DNA of 64,000 nucleotides from Tenacibaculum tangerinum (GCF_029853675.1 NZ_CP122539.1:372001-436000); one strand, 5' to 3'. Numbered from the stretch's first letter, positions 35,368 to 46,265 are shown. Program-made: numbers and translations. Notes: generated from the sequence alone by a model not told the origin.

Positions 35368-38300
35368 ATGAAGAAAATAGTATTTATTTTTTTAATATTG
35401 AGCACTTCTCTCTCTGCTCAAAAAGAAGCTAACATTTGGTATTTTGGAGAGTATGTTGGTTTAGATTTTAATAGTGGCTCACCAACATTATTATTAGATG
35501 GGAAATTAAACACTGAAGGAGGCTGTGCAACAATATCAGACACCAATGGAAAGCTTCTATTTTACACAGATGGTAGAACAGTTTGGAATAAAAATCATCA
35601 AACTATGTTAAATGGTACGGGATTAAATGGAGGAAACCGTAGTACACATTCAGCACTTGTAGTCCCCAAACCTAGTGACTTAAATAAATATTATATTTTC
35701 ACAGTAGATGATTTTATTGGTAACAACGGATTACAATACTCCGAAGTTGATATGACCCTAGACGGTGGCTTAGGGGGAATAACTTCAATTAAAAACGTTT
35801 TATTACATACACCAACTACCGAAAAAATTACAGCTATTCAAAGCTCTGTAGCTAATGAGTATTGGGTTGTAAGTCATAAATGGGGAAACAATGAGTTTAT
35901 TGCTTTTAAAGTTAGTAGCTTAGGTATAGACCCTAACCCTGTTATAAGTGCTGTAGGAACAACTGTAAATAATGATGGAGCCTCTATTGGGCAAATAAAA
36001 ATAGCACCTAATGGAAAAAAAATAGCTGTTGCAAGATTTCCATCAATATCGGAAGTACAAATATTTGATTTTGATACATCTACAGGTAAAGTTTCTAATC
36101 CTTTAACATTATTAAAGTACTCGAATGACGAACAGATTTATGGTCTTGAATTTTCTCCAAATAGTGAGTTACTATATACTGCGGTTAATTACGAAGGTAT
36201 TTTTCAGTTTAACTTACAAGCTGGTTCTCCAGGTGATATTGTAAACTCTAAAGTAAAATTATCTACAACAACGGTATCACATGACTCTTTTCAATTAGCT
36301 TCTGATGGTAAGATATACATTGCTGGGTTTGCTCAGTCTTATTTGGATGTTATCAACAACCCTAACACCTTAGGCTTGGGAGCTAATTATGTTTCAGAAG
36401 CATTGTATTTAGGTGGAAGAATAAGTTTTTCAGGTTTACCCGTATTTATTCAATCTTTTTTTACGATTAATTTTCAAAGCAAAAACCATTGTTTAGGAGA
36501 TGCGACAAGTTTTAATGTAAGTAATTTAGAAAGTTACGACAACATCTTATGGGATTTTGGAGATGGAAATACTTCAACACAAGAAAACCCTATACATACT
36601 TTCTTAAGCGCTGGAAATTATGATGTTACTTTAAGCGTTACTTCAGGAGGGCAAATTTCTTCAGAAACTAAAACCGTAACAATATACAAACAACCAGTGG
36701 CTACAAAACCTTATGATATTTTATTATGTGATTTTACAGGCGATATTTCTTTTGACTTGGTATCGCACAATATAAATATCCTTAATGGTCTTGACTCTAA
36801 TATTTTTGGAGTAAATTATTATGAGGGAATGGTAAATTACACCAGCGGTATTAAAATAAACACACCTGAAGTGTATACGAATGCCTCAAGTTTTTTTACG
36901 CAAGAAATCATAGCTGAAGTTTATAATAAGCAGAATCCAGCATGTAATGATATTACAGATTTTAATGTAGGTATCTATAAAACACCACAATTAGAATCAC
37001 CCAGTAACCTTTCAACTTTAACACAATGTGATAATGCCGATTCAGGGTCGGATAATGATAGTATTACTGAGTTTGATTTGACAGCGCAAGAACAATACCT
37101 ATTGCTCAATGGAACTAACTCAAATGTAAGCTATAATTATTACACAGATGCCGAATTGAAACAGCCAATAGCATCACCAAATGCTTTTCCTAATACTCAA
37201 AACCCACAAACCATATATGTTGAAGCAGTTAGTAATGAAAATAGCCAATGTACAACAACAACTTCTTTTACTATTGAAGTTTTAGAATTACCATCAGTAG
37301 CATCAACTGTTGAACTAAAACAGTGTGACAACGCAGATATAAACGGGTTTAGTAGTATTAATTTAAATGAAGCAAAAAAGAAAATAGTTTCAAACCCTGA
37401 AGATTTTACAATTACTTTTTTTGAAGAGAAAAATCATGCAGAAAATAACACTAACCCAATATCGAATCCTACAGCTTATACAAATCAAACAGTTAGTAAC
37501 GATACGGTTTGGGCAAGAGTAGAAAATACTCATGGATGTTTTCGAGTAAGCGAGGTTGAGTTAATAATTTCCACTACTCAAATTCCAGTAACTTTTTCAA
37601 AAATTTTTTATCGATGTGACGATGGTATCGATACTACTGATGGGGTAGCAACTTTCGGTTTTAGCGCTGTTACACAAGAGGTGAAAAATTTGTTTCCTGC
37701 CAATCAACAGCTTATTATTAACTATTACAGGAATGAAGCGGATGCTTTAGCAGAATTGAATGCAATTACAAATATTACTAATTATCAAAATATAGGATAT
37801 CCAAATCAGCAAAACATTTATATACGTGTAGATAGTGCCCTAGATAATGATTGCTTAGGTTTGGGGCATCACATCACTTTACGTGTTGAAAAAGTCCCCG
37901 TAGCTAACCCAGTAACTATTAATCCAGAATGTGATAATGATAGAGATGGGGTAGTTGCTTTTGATACGTCAACAATTCAAAATACAATCATTAGTAATCA
38001 AACTGATGTGGCTGTGAGTTATTTTGATAAAAATGGAATGCCACTACCAAGCCCATTACCTAATCCATTCACTACGGCTACACAAACAGTTACAGCGAGA
38101 ATTGTTAATACAGCTTCACAAGACCTAAATGGAAAATGTTATAGCGAAACTACCATAAGCTTTGTGGTTAATTCAGTACCAGTAGCAAATAAAGTAGCAA
38201 CACAAGAGCAATGTGATGATGACTTTGATGGAATTGCAGATTTTGATACCTCAAGTATTGAAAGTACGATTTTAGGTACTCAAACAGGAATGATTGTCAA

Positions 38301-39204
38301 CTATTTTGACGAAAACGACAATCAATTGCCAAGCCCTTTACCCAACCCTTTAAGCACCAATTCACAAATGATAACAGTAAGAGTAGAAAATCCGCAATAT
38401 GCGATTTGCTATGATGAAACAACAATTGATTTTGAAGTAAAAGAAAAACCTAATTTTGATTTACAAAGCGAAGCTATTATTTGTGTAAATGAAGCTTCTC
38501 CCTTAGAGCTTAAAGTTGATAACCCAAATGGAAATTATTCTTATGAGTGGAAAGATGAAAGTGGAAACCCAATAAGTAATTTGATAACAGCCAGTGTGTC
38601 AAAAGGAGGAATCTATTTTGTAAAAGCAACTTCTGATGTTGGTTGTGAGTCTGAAATAAAAAGTATTCAAGTAAAAGAATCAAGTATAGCAAACATTACC
38701 ATCAATCATTTGGAAATTATAGACGATTCAGAAAATAATAGTATTAGAATTAATACTCAAAATGCAGGACTAGGAAATTACGAGTTTAGTTTATTAGATG
38801 CTGATTCTAACATAATGTATGATTATCAAGAAATACCTTTTTTTGATAATTTAGAAGGAGGTGTTTATACGGTCCTTATTAAGGATATAAATGGATGTGG
38901 AGTTCAATTTTTTGAAATTTCTATTATTAATTACCCAAAGTTTTTTACTCCTAACAACGATGGTATAAATGATACTTGGCATATAAAGGGCATCGGTAAA
39001 AGCTTTTACAAGAGTGGGCGAGTAACTATTTATAATCGTTTTGGGAAAATACTTAAAATTTTATCTGTAAATGATGTTGGTTGGGATGGTTTTTATAACG
39101 GGCAAAAGTTACCGTCTAACGATTACTGGTTTTATGCAGAACTTATAGACCCCAAAGGTCATGTCATTAAAAAGAAAGGAAATTTTAGTTTACTGATGAA
39201 ATAA
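35368..39204 (+). CDS. T9SS type B sorted protein with propeller-like N-terminus and PKD domain
   Basis: 1278 residues. Signal peptide (1-17, SLSAQ). An N-terminal region of ~370 residues with repeated WYFGEYVGLDFNSGSP, LLFYTDGRTVWNKNH, APNGKKIA and FSPNSELLYT motifs, as in beta-propeller proteins. A PKD domain (about 385-440, LWDFGDGNTSTQENPIHTF). Then ~700 residues of Cys-Asp-rich repeats (LTQCDNADSGSDNDSITEFD, NPECDNDRDGVVAFDT, QEQCDDDFDGIADFDTS). The last ~90 residues (from about 1189, FFTPNNDGINDTW, SNDYWF) are a type B sorting domain. Secreted to the cell surface by the type IX system; likely an adhesin. No PorP/SprF gene follows it, unlike the first type B protein. Confidence 0.85.
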   Translation: MKKIVFIFLILSTSLSAQKEANIWYFGEYVGLDFNSGSPTLLLDGKLNTEGGCATISDTNGKLLFYTDGRTVWNKNHQTMLNGTGLNGGNRSTHSALVVPKPSDLNKYYIFTVDDFIGNNGLQYSEVDMTLDGGLGGITSIKNVLLHTPTTEKITAIQSSVANEYWVVSHKWGNNEFIAFKVSSLGIDPNPVISAVGTTVNNDGASIGQIKIAPNGKKIAVARFPSISEVQIFDFDTSTGKVSNPLTLLKYSNDEQIYGLEFSPNSELLYTAVNYEGIFQFNLQAGSPGDIVNSKVKLSTTTVSHDSFQLASDGKIYIAGFAQSYLDVINNPNTLGLGANYVSEALYLGGRISFSGLPVFIQSFFTINFQSKNHCLGDATSFNVSNLESYDNILWDFGDGNTSTQENPIHTFLSAGNYDVTLSVTSGGQISSETKTVTIYKQPVATKPYDILLCDFTGDISFDLVSHNINILNGLDSNIFGVNYYEGMVNYTSGIKINTPEVYTNASSFFTQEIIAEVYNKQNPACNDITDFNVGIYKTPQLESPSNLSTLTQCDNADSGSDNDSITEFDLTAQEQYLLLNGTNSNVSYNYYTDAELKQPIASPNAFPNTQNPQTIYVEAVSNENSQCTTTTSFTIEVLELPSVASTVELKQCDNADINGFSSINLNEAKKKIVSNPEDFTITFFEEKNHAENNTNPISNPTAYTNQTVSNDTVWARVENTHGCFRVSEVELIISTTQIPVTFSKIFYRCDDGIDTTDGVATFGFSAVTQEVKNLFPANQQLIINYYRNEADALAELNAITNITNYQNIGYPNQQNIYIRVDSALDNDCLGLGHHITLRVEKVPVANPVTINPECDNDRDGVVAFDTSTIQNTIISNQTDVAVSYFDKNGMPLPSPLPNPFTTATQTVTARIVNTASQDLNGKCYSETTISFVVNSVPVANKVATQEQCDDDFDGIADFDTSSIESTILGTQTGMIVNYFDENDNQLPSPLPNPLSTNSQMITVRVENPQYAICYDETTIDFEVKEKPNFDLQSEAIICVNEASPLELKVDNPNGNYSYEWKDESGNPISNLITASVSKGGIYFVKATSDVGCESEIKSIQVKESSIANITINHLEIIDDSENNSIRINTQNAGLGNYEFSLLDADSNIMYDYQEIPFFDNLEGGVYTVLIKDINGCGVQFFEISIINYPKFFTPNNDGINDTWHIKGIGKSFYKSGRVTIYNRFGKILKILSVNDVGWDGFYNGQKLPSNDYWFYAELIDPKGHVIKKKGNFSLLMK

Positions 39205-39208
39205 AAAA

Positions 39209-40633
39209 TTAACAATCTGCCAAACGAACGGTAACAGCCAAACCACCTTCTGAGGTTTCTTTGTAGTTTCTGTTCATATCTTTCGCAGTTTCCCACATAG
39301 TATCTACTACTTTATCTAAAGGAACTTTAGATTCTTTCGGGTTGGTTTCTAAGGCCAATTCAGCAGCATTAATAGCTTTAATAGCTCCCATAGCATTGCG
39401 CTCAATACAGGGTACTTGTACCAGTCCGCCTATAGGGTCGCAGGTCAGTCCTAAATGATGTTCCATGGCAATTTCAGCAGCGACTAAACATTGTGGTGGA
39501 GTACCACCCAACAGTTCTGTCAACGCAGCGGCGGCCATGGCAGAGGAAACGCCGATTTCAGCTTGGCATCCACCCATAGCAGCCGAAATTGTAGCATTTT
39601 TCTTAAAAATACTTCCTATTTCTCCAGCAACTAATAAGAATTTTTTGATTTCTTCAAAACCTGCTTTATGATTTTCAATAACTAAATAATACATTAAGAC
39701 AGCAGGAATAACACCAGCACTTCCGTTAGTAGGAGCGGTAACTACCCTGCCTAAAGAAGCATTTACTTCGTTTACCGATAATGCGAAACAACTAACCCAT
39801 TTTAAAATCTCTCGAAATTTAACCTCAGTACTGCGAATTGCAGTAATCCATTCTTCAGGATTGGTATATGTTGCATCTTTAATTAACTTTTGATGCGTTT
39901 CAAAAGCACGTCGCTTTACGTTGAGTCCACCAGGCAAAATACCTTGCGTGTGACAACCGATATAGGTACATTCTAACATCGTATTCCATATACGGTGCAA
40001 CTCTTTATCGATATCTTCGGCAGAGTTAACAACAAGCTCGTTTTGGTACACAATGTCAGAAATAGGTACTCCTTCTTTTTCACAATAAACTTCCAGCTCA
40101 GCAGCTCTATTAATAGGAAATGGAAAATTTTGTTTGTTAATTTCAATATCTTCAGCGAGGTTATCGTCTTCCTGCACAATAAACCCCCCACCGATAGAAT
40201 AATAGGTTTCTGTAGAAATTTCGATACCCTCTGCATAGCCTCTAAACGTCATTCCATTGGCGTGAAAAGGTAAAAAATCTTTATTGAATTTTACAGAGCC
40301 ATTGGTAAACACAATATTTCTTTCATTGTTAAAAAATAACAATTCTTTGGTTTGAATATCATTGATAATAACATCGATTGTTTCGATAGGAATGTATTCA
40401 GGATCTGCTCCGCTTAAACCTAATAAAACGGCTAAATCTGTCGCATGTCCTTTACCCGTTAACGAAAGAGAACCATACAAGTCTACTTTTATTTCTTCAA
40501 TTAAAGGAAACTCATTTTTTTCTTTTAATTTTTGTACCCATTGCTGTGCTGCTCTCCATGGTCCCAGCGTATGAGAACTAGAGGGACCAACCCCAATTTT
40601 AAGCATATCAAAAACGCTAATAAATTGCGACAT
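39209..40633 (-). CDS. sdaA: L-serine ammonia-lyase (single-chain, Fe-S type)
   Basis: 474 residues, deaminating L-serine to pyruvate and ammonia with a [4Fe-4S] cluster. The beta part comes first (SVFDMLKIGVGPSSSHTLGPW, residues 6-26, binding the serine carboxylate), then the alpha part with SAAMGGCQAEIGVSSAMAAA, LTCDPIGGLVQVPCIERN supplying the cluster cysteines. Runs convergent with the T9SS gene, 4 bases from its stop. No promoter box was recognised. Confidence 0.95.
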   Translation of the reverse strand: MSQFISVFDMLKIGVGPSSSHTLGPWRAAQQWVQKLKEKNEFPLIEEIKVDLYGSLSLTGKGHATDLAVLLGLSGADPEYIPIETIDVIINDIQTKELLFFNNERNIVFTNGSVKFNKDFLPFHANGMTFRGYAEGIEISTETYYSIGGGFIVQEDDNLAEDIEINKQNFPFPINRAAELEVYCEKEGVPISDIVYQNELVVNSAEDIDKELHRIWNTMLECTYIGCHTQGILPGGLNVKRRAFETHQKLIKDATYTNPEEWITAIRSTEVKFREILKWVSCFALSVNEVNASLGRVVTAPTNGSAGVIPAVLMYYLVIENHKAGFEEIKKFLLVAGEIGSIFKKNATISAAMGGCQAEIGVSSAMAAAALTELLGGTPPQCLVAAEIAMEHHLGLTCDPIGGLVQVPCIERNAMGAIKAINAAELALETNPKESKVPLDKVVDTMWETAKDMNRNYKETSEGGLAVTVRLADC

Positions 40634-40661
40634 ATATGTAAGTTGTTTGTTGGGGGCTAAA

Positions 40662-40700
40662 ATAAAAAAATCCCGTATTTAAAAGCTTAAATACAGGATT
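40662..40700 (-). terminator. intrinsic terminator of the DUF2853 gene
   Basis: Minus-strand stem AATCCTGTATTTAA/TTAAATACGGGATT (one mismatch) with a small loop, followed by seven T. Confidence 0.8.
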
Positions 40701-40721
40701 TATATTTTATTAAAAAAGGTA

Positions 40722-41063
40722 TTACATTCCGTAAACAGACTCTTTGTCGAACTTCTTTACTAACATATAGTAAACCACCGCACGATACTTGTTTCTTTCA
40801 GATTTTCCAATTCTTTCCATAACTTCTTCAATAGCTTTATCCAATTCAGGGCCATCTGGTAAGCCTAGCTTTTTCATTAAGAAATTTTTCTTAACGGTTT
40901 CTAATTCTTTGGAATCGCTTCCAGATACTGTTTCAGCATCATTTTTGTAGATTGAAGGACCTAATCCTTTAGTTACAGCAGTTAATAGCTCAGTATTAGA
41001 ACGCATGTTTCTATCGTCCATAAACTTCTTATAAAGTGCTACTTTTTCGTCAAACTTACTCAT
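40722..41063 (-). CDS. DUF2853 family protein
   Basis: 113 residues from the ATG at 41063 (MSKFDEKVALYKKFMDDR). The longer frame to 41138 runs over the promoter and is rejected. A small helical protein with KKLGLPDGPELDKAIEEV and a final basic helix; no signal peptide. The DUF2853 fold has been solved structurally for a homologue, but no function is known. A textbook promoter (41105) and terminator (40662) bound it. Confidence 0.85.
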   Translation of the reverse strand: MSKFDEKVALYKKFMDDRNMRSNTELLTAVTKGLGPSIYKNDAETVSGSDSKELETVKKNFLMKKLGLPDGPELDKAIEEVMERIGKSERNKYRAVVYYMLVKKFDKESVYGM

Positions 41064-41104
41064 GTTTTTATATTTTAAAATTAGAGATTGATTTTTTGTT
41101 CTTT

Positions 41105-41134
41105 CAAAGATAGAAAAATTATTAACTCTTTCAA
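41105..41134 (-). promoter_or_regulatory. promoter of the DUF2853 gene
   Basis: Minus-strand TTG (41134-41132), a 19-base spacer and TATCTTTG (41112-41105): the exact Bacteroidota consensus. The -7 box ends 41 bases before the ATG. Confidence 0.75.
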
Positions 41135-41260
41135 ACAACTACAGGCTAATAAGAACGATAAAATTTAATTGTTAATTAAATTGTTAAAAAGAAATGAACG
41201 TAATGGTAAAAAAAGACTGTTCTTACACTAAATTTATCTATAACTTCAAATCTGTTGCCT

Positions 41261-42631
41261 ATGCCCATATCAAAATTTGAATCTATGTTAAAAACCAATG
41301 AAGTGTATTTTTTTGATGCTGTAGAATTTGAAACAATTATAGAGCATTATTTGAATACAGGGAAACAATCATTAGCAAAAAAAGCAGTGAAACTTGGTTT
41401 AGAGCAGCACCCTTCTTCAATTCAGTTGAAATTAATGAAGGTTGAAATCTTAATTTTTGAAGAAGAATTGCATCAAGCAATTAAAATGTTATCAAACATA
41501 GAAGCTGTTGAACCGCACAATGAAGAAGTTTTTATTCAAAAGGCTATTATTTTATCTAAGAAGAAAAAGCATCATGAAGCAATTGCTATTTTAAAAGAAT
41601 CGTTACAGTATATCGAAGACCCATCTGATATTTGGTCGATGATAGGTATGGAATACTTGTATCTTGATGACTTTGAAAATGCGCGGTTAAATTTCGCAAA
41701 ATGTATTGAAGTAGATTATGAAGACTACTCATCTTTATACAATATAGTGTACTGTTTTGATATGGAAGATAGCCACGAAGAAGCTATTTCCTTTTTAAAT
41801 TCGTATTTAGATAAGAATCCATATTGTGAAGTAGCCTGGCATCAATTAGGAAAACAATATTTCGAATTAGGAATGTATAAAGAGGCACTAACAGCTTTTG
41901 ATTATGCTGTATTGATTGACGATATTTTTGTAGGCGGATATTTAGAAAAAGCAAAAGCACTCGAAAAGTTAAAGCGATATGATGAGGCTATTGAAAATTA
42001 TTTGGTTACGCTAGAGTTAGATGACCCTACAGCGTATGCATATATAAGAATTGGAGAGTGTTATGAAAAACTTGAAAATACACAAACAGCCATACACTTT
42101 TATAAGAAAGCAGTACATGAAGATCCATTATTAGATAGAGGTTGGATTTTGTTAACCAATGCTTGTTATAATCAAGAAAACTATCAAAAAGCATTGTACT
42201 ATATCAATAAGGCTATTCAAATAGACGAAGCAAATGTTTTGTATTGGAGACGCTATGGAGATATTAACCTAAAACTCAATTTTTATGAAGAATCTGTAAA
42301 AGCTTTTAAAAATTGCTTATCATTAGGCGATAGAGAAATTGAAATATATGTTGCATTAGCCGATATTTTGTTGTTTTTAGGAGAGTTTACTGAAGCACTT
42401 AAAATATTAATTCAAGCAAAAAGAATGTATAAAGAATTTGCAGAGGTAGAATACAGACTCTGTGGATTGTTTATGATACTAGGAAAAGAAGCATACAGCA
42501 TTACACATTTAAAAAATGCGTTAACAATCGATTTTGAATACCATATCATTATCAGAGAGTTATATCCTACAGTGTTTGAAAACAAGCAGATTCAACAGAT
42601 AATTTCTAGCTACGATAAAGCAGTGCAATAA
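41261..42631 (+). CDS. tetratricopeptide-repeat protein
   Basis: 456 residues from the ATG at 41261 (the in-frame TTG at 41255 would add two residues). About twelve TPR-like helix pairs run through the chain (for example AWHQLGKQYFELGMYKEALTAF, split over two helices; RGWILLTNACYNQENYQKAL), with no signal peptide, catalytic domain or membrane helix. A cytoplasmic scaffold for protein contacts is expected; the partner is unknown. Confidence 0.85.
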   Translation: MPISKFESMLKTNEVYFFDAVEFETIIEHYLNTGKQSLAKKAVKLGLEQHPSSIQLKLMKVEILIFEEELHQAIKMLSNIEAVEPHNEEVFIQKAIILSKKKKHHEAIAILKESLQYIEDPSDIWSMIGMEYLYLDDFENARLNFAKCIEVDYEDYSSLYNIVYCFDMEDSHEEAISFLNSYLDKNPYCEVAWHQLGKQYFELGMYKEALTAFDYAVLIDDIFVGGYLEKAKALEKLKRYDEAIENYLVTLELDDPTAYAYIRIGECYEKLENTQTAIHFYKKAVHEDPLLDRGWILLTNACYNQENYQKALYYINKAIQIDEANVLYWRRYGDINLKLNFYEESVKAFKNCLSLGDREIEIYVALADILLFLGEFTEALKILIQAKRMYKEFAEVEYRLCGLFMILGKEAYSITHLKNALTIDFEYHIIIRELYPTVFENKQIQQIISSYDKAVQ

Positions 42632-42731
42632 AACGGTAAGTAACCCTTAAGCCAAAAATAAATCAAAAGAGAAAATTCTTATACAAGAATTGTTTTTTTT
42701 CTATATACAATCTTTGTTAGTGATAAATTGA

Positions 42732-43325
42732 ATGAAACTCTGGACAATCCAACCTATAAAGTTTTATTATAATCTAATTTCAGATGGAGAAATACATTCG
42801 TCAGAAAAATATGCTGATTCTGACTTTAATCAGGCGTATAAATGGATTATAAAACAAATGGAAAATAGAATTGGGGAAAAACCAAGTAAAAATAGTTATC
42901 CTATTTGGGCATGGTATCAATATAAAAATATAAAAGCAAAGAAACCTGATTTAAGAGGTTCAGGTTTTTTACCGAAAGGTACAAAGGGAGTTCGAATTGA
43001 ATTCGAGAAGCCCAAAAATGAAGTTCTACTTTCTGATTTTTACTTATGGCATTTCCCTTTAAACTATTGGTATATTGCAGACAATGAAAAGCAGGAATCT
43101 GAATTTGATAAACTTTTAAAAGATTCAAAAATAGAATTTATGCATAAAGAAAAATATCCACTCGAATTAAGAATGATAGTCGAAAATAGTTGGAATAAAA
43201 TTTTTGATATGAGTTACGATTGCGATTATGTTACTGAAAATTTTAATAACAAAAAAATTCAAGCAACATTTTGGAGTTTAAAAACCAGTGAAATAACTAA
43301 AATCGACTTTTTTAATGCGAAATAG
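42732..43325 (+). CDS. DUF3841 family protein
   Basis: 197 residues starting MKLWTIQP, the typical opening of DUF3841 proteins (which bind no known cofactor). Trp-rich positions WAWYQY, LWHFPLNYWYIAD and NSWNKIFDM match the family. These proteins occur as stand-alone, patchily distributed genes in Firmicutes and Bacteroidota. The gene is followed by nearly 500 bases without a gene, so it looks like an acquired single-gene island. Confidence 0.75.
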   Translation: MKLWTIQPIKFYYNLISDGEIHSSEKYADSDFNQAYKWIIKQMENRIGEKPSKNSYPIWAWYQYKNIKAKKPDLRGSGFLPKGTKGVRIEFEKPKNEVLLSDFYLWHFPLNYWYIADNEKQESEFDKLLKDSKIEFMHKEKYPLELRMIVENSWNKIFDMSYDCDYVTENFNNKKIQATFWSLKTSEITKIDFFNAK

Positions 43326-43799
43326 AAACCATTGCCAACACAACATAAAAAAATTGCTTGTTGATATTTTAAATTGGAATATGCTAAGTAAAATAAAAAT
43401 TATTACGATATTTATTTTTTGACATATAAAAAAGTATCGTGTCGTTTTGAGTGAATTTGAGAAAATCAATAAAAATAATAATCTTTGTAAAATTCCACAG
43501 TATCCGAACGTATTTGTTAGTTTCAGTTAATTATTAAAACAAAAACTGCACTTAATTTACATTACTTAAGTTCTAGGAAGCTGCTAAATTCTTTAAAAAA
43601 CATTATTTCGGTTATATAAAGAATGTTTTGGCCGATTTAAGAATTTATACTCTTGTTAATTAGAGAGAATGAGAAGAACAAATAAGTAAGATATGCTCGT
43701 CTTTGTTACCCGTTTTTTTAGTACATAAAATAGGCGCTAATTCTTAACAAATCCTACAACGATTTCGTATTTTTTTTAATGTTAATGATAAAAATTGAG
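43326..43799 (+). other. long intergenic stretch before pfkA
   Basis: No convincing ORF on either strand. It starts with GAAACCATTGCCAACACAAC, which resembles a dispersed flavobacterial repeat found beside single accessory genes. It also holds a two-tier stem-loop at 43586-43646. The rest is AT-rich with no further recognised structure. Confidence 0.6.
43586..43646 (+). promoter_or_regulatory. two-tier stem-loop upstream of pfkA
   Basis: Inner stem AAAACATT (43597-43604) with AATGTTTT (43622-43629) and outer stem AAATTCTTTAAA (43586-43597) with TTTAAGAATTT (43636-43646, one bulge). It lies upstream of the -7 box, so it is DNA-level symmetry or part of an earlier transcript rather than the pfkA leader. 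Confidence 0.35.
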
Positions 43800-43807
43800 T
43801 AAATTTG
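43800..43807 (+). promoter_or_regulatory. -7 promoter box of pfkA
   Basis: TAAATTTG fits TAnnTTTG and ends 12 bases before the ATG at 43820. This also rules out the TTG start at 43805. No TTG at -33. Confidence 0.45.
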
Positions 43808-43819
43808 AACTTCGATTTT

Positions 43820-44803
43820 ATGGGAAAAATAAAAAAAATAGCAGTAATGACTTCCGGAGGAGACGCTCCAGGAATGAACGCAGCAATACGATCTGTAGTA
43901 AGAACTTGTGCTTATTATCGTATTGAATGTATGGGAATTTATAGAGGATATCAAGGTTTGATTGAGGGAGACATCGTTCCTTTAACCGCTCGAAGTGTTA
44001 ATAATATTATTAACAAAGGAGGAACTATCTTAAAATCGGCTCGCTCTAAAGAGTTTAGAACTAAAGAGGGTAGAAAAAAGGCATATGAGGTTTTACAAGA
44101 GCATGAGGTAGATTCTTTAGTGGTAATTGGAGGAGATGGTTCTTTTACAGGAGGAGTTGTTTTTAACAAAGAATTCAAGTTTCCAATTATAGGAATTCCT
44201 GGAACAATAGATAATGATATTTCAGGAACAAGCCATACACTTGGTTACGATACCGCTTTGAACACTGCGGTAGAAGCAATCGACAAGATTAGAGATACTG
44301 CGTCTTCGCACAATCGACTTTTCTTTGTTGAAGTAATGGGGCGTGATGCAGGTTTTATAGCGCTTAATGCAGGTGTAGGAGCTGGAGCAGAAGAAATTTT
44401 AATTCCTGAAGAAGATCTTGGACTCGAAAGAATGTTAGAGTCTTTAAAGAAGAGTAGAAGATCAGGGAAATCATCAAGTATTGTAGTGGTTTCAGAAGGA
44501 GATAAAACGGGTAAAAATGTTTTTCAACTGGCAGATTATGTAGAAGAAAATCTTCCTGATTATGAAGTAAGAGTTTCAGTACTAGGTCATATGCAAAGAG
44601 GAGGGTCTCCAAGTTGTTTTGATAGGGTATTAGCCAGTAGGTTAGGGGTAAGAGCTGTAGAACTGTTGTTAGATGGAAAGACGAACCTGATGGTTGGGTT
44701 AAAAGATAACAAAGTAATTGCAACAGATTTAGAGAAGGCAATTAAAGGTGAACATAATATTGATGACGAATTGTTACGTGTATCAGATATCATGACAACT
44801 TAA
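43820..44803 (+). CDS. pfkA: ATP-dependent 6-phosphofructokinase
   Basis: 327 residues. Phosphorylates fructose 6-phosphate to the 1,6-bisphosphate, committing sugar to glycolysis. MTSGGDAPGMNAAIR (ATP site), GGDGSFTGG, GTIDNDISGTSHTLG with the catalytic Asp, EVMGRDAGFIAL and LGHMQRGGSPSCFDR (fructose phosphate) are all intact. The GGDGS sequence, with Gly after GGD, indicates the ATP rather than pyrophosphate type. First gene of a run with gapA (26-base gap) and mgsA. Confidence 0.96.
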   Translation: MGKIKKIAVMTSGGDAPGMNAAIRSVVRTCAYYRIECMGIYRGYQGLIEGDIVPLTARSVNNIINKGGTILKSARSKEFRTKEGRKKAYEVLQEHEVDSLVVIGGDGSFTGGVVFNKEFKFPIIGIPGTIDNDISGTSHTLGYDTALNTAVEAIDKIRDTASSHNRLFFVEVMGRDAGFIALNAGVGAGAEEILIPEEDLGLERMLESLKKSRRSGKSSSIVVVSEGDKTGKNVFQLADYVEENLPDYEVRVSVLGHMQRGGSPSCFDRVLASRLGVRAVELLLDGKTNLMVGLKDNKVIATDLEKAIKGEHNIDDELLRVSDIMTT

Positions 44804-44817
44804 AACACAAATTATAA

Positions 44818-45822
<1,005 letters not shown>

Positions 45823-45854
45823 GAATAATATTTATAATATATAGAATACCAGAA

Positions 45855-45890
45855 AACATTCCCGCTTTTTTAGATGGGAATGTTTTTTTA
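45855..45890 (+). terminator. intrinsic terminator between gapA and mgsA
   Basis: AACATTCCC/GGGAATGTT perfect 9-bp stem with a 12-base loop and a seven-T run, ending 13 bases before the mgsA ATG. Confidence 0.85.
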
Positions 45891-45902
45891 ATATTTTTAT
45901 GT

Positions 45903-46265
45903 ATGGAAATAGCAATTATAGCACATGATGGGATGAAAGCTGAAATGGTTCAGTTTCTAAATAACCATAAAGAAGTGTTACATCAGAAAAAAATCGAGTT
46001 AATTTCTACTGGAACTACCGGAGAACAAGCTGAAAAAGCAGGTTTTGAGGTTAGAAGGTTCTTGTCAGGGCCTATTGGAGGCGATGCTCAAATTGCAGGT
46101 AGAGTAGCAGAAGGAAAATGTCAAATGGTCTTGTTTTTTAGAGATCCTTTAGCAAAACACCCACATGAGCCAGATATTTCAATGTTACTACGTTTGTGTG
46201 ATGTTCATAATGTTCCTTTGGCAACAAACCCTTCAACAGCAGAATTATTAATCAAAGCGGTATAA
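45903..46265 (+). CDS. mgsA: methylglyoxal synthase
   Basis: 120 residues, shorter than the 152 of E. coli because the N-terminal extension is missing. Converts dihydroxyacetone phosphate to methylglyoxal and phosphate, a bypass that drains triose phosphate when phosphate is short. His8-Asp9 (IAHDG), the phosphate loop STGTTG, SGPIGGDAQIAGRV (catalytic Asp) and FFRDPLAKHPHEPDI with the second Asp and His are all there. Position directly after pfkA and gapA fits control of triose phosphate flow. A terminator follows. Confidence 0.93.
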   Translation: MEIAIIAHDGMKAEMVQFLNNHKEVLHQKKIELISTGTTGEQAEKAGFEVRRFLSGPIGGDAQIAGRVAEGKCQMVLFFRDPLAKHPHEPDISMLLRLCDVHNVPLATNPSTAELLIKAV

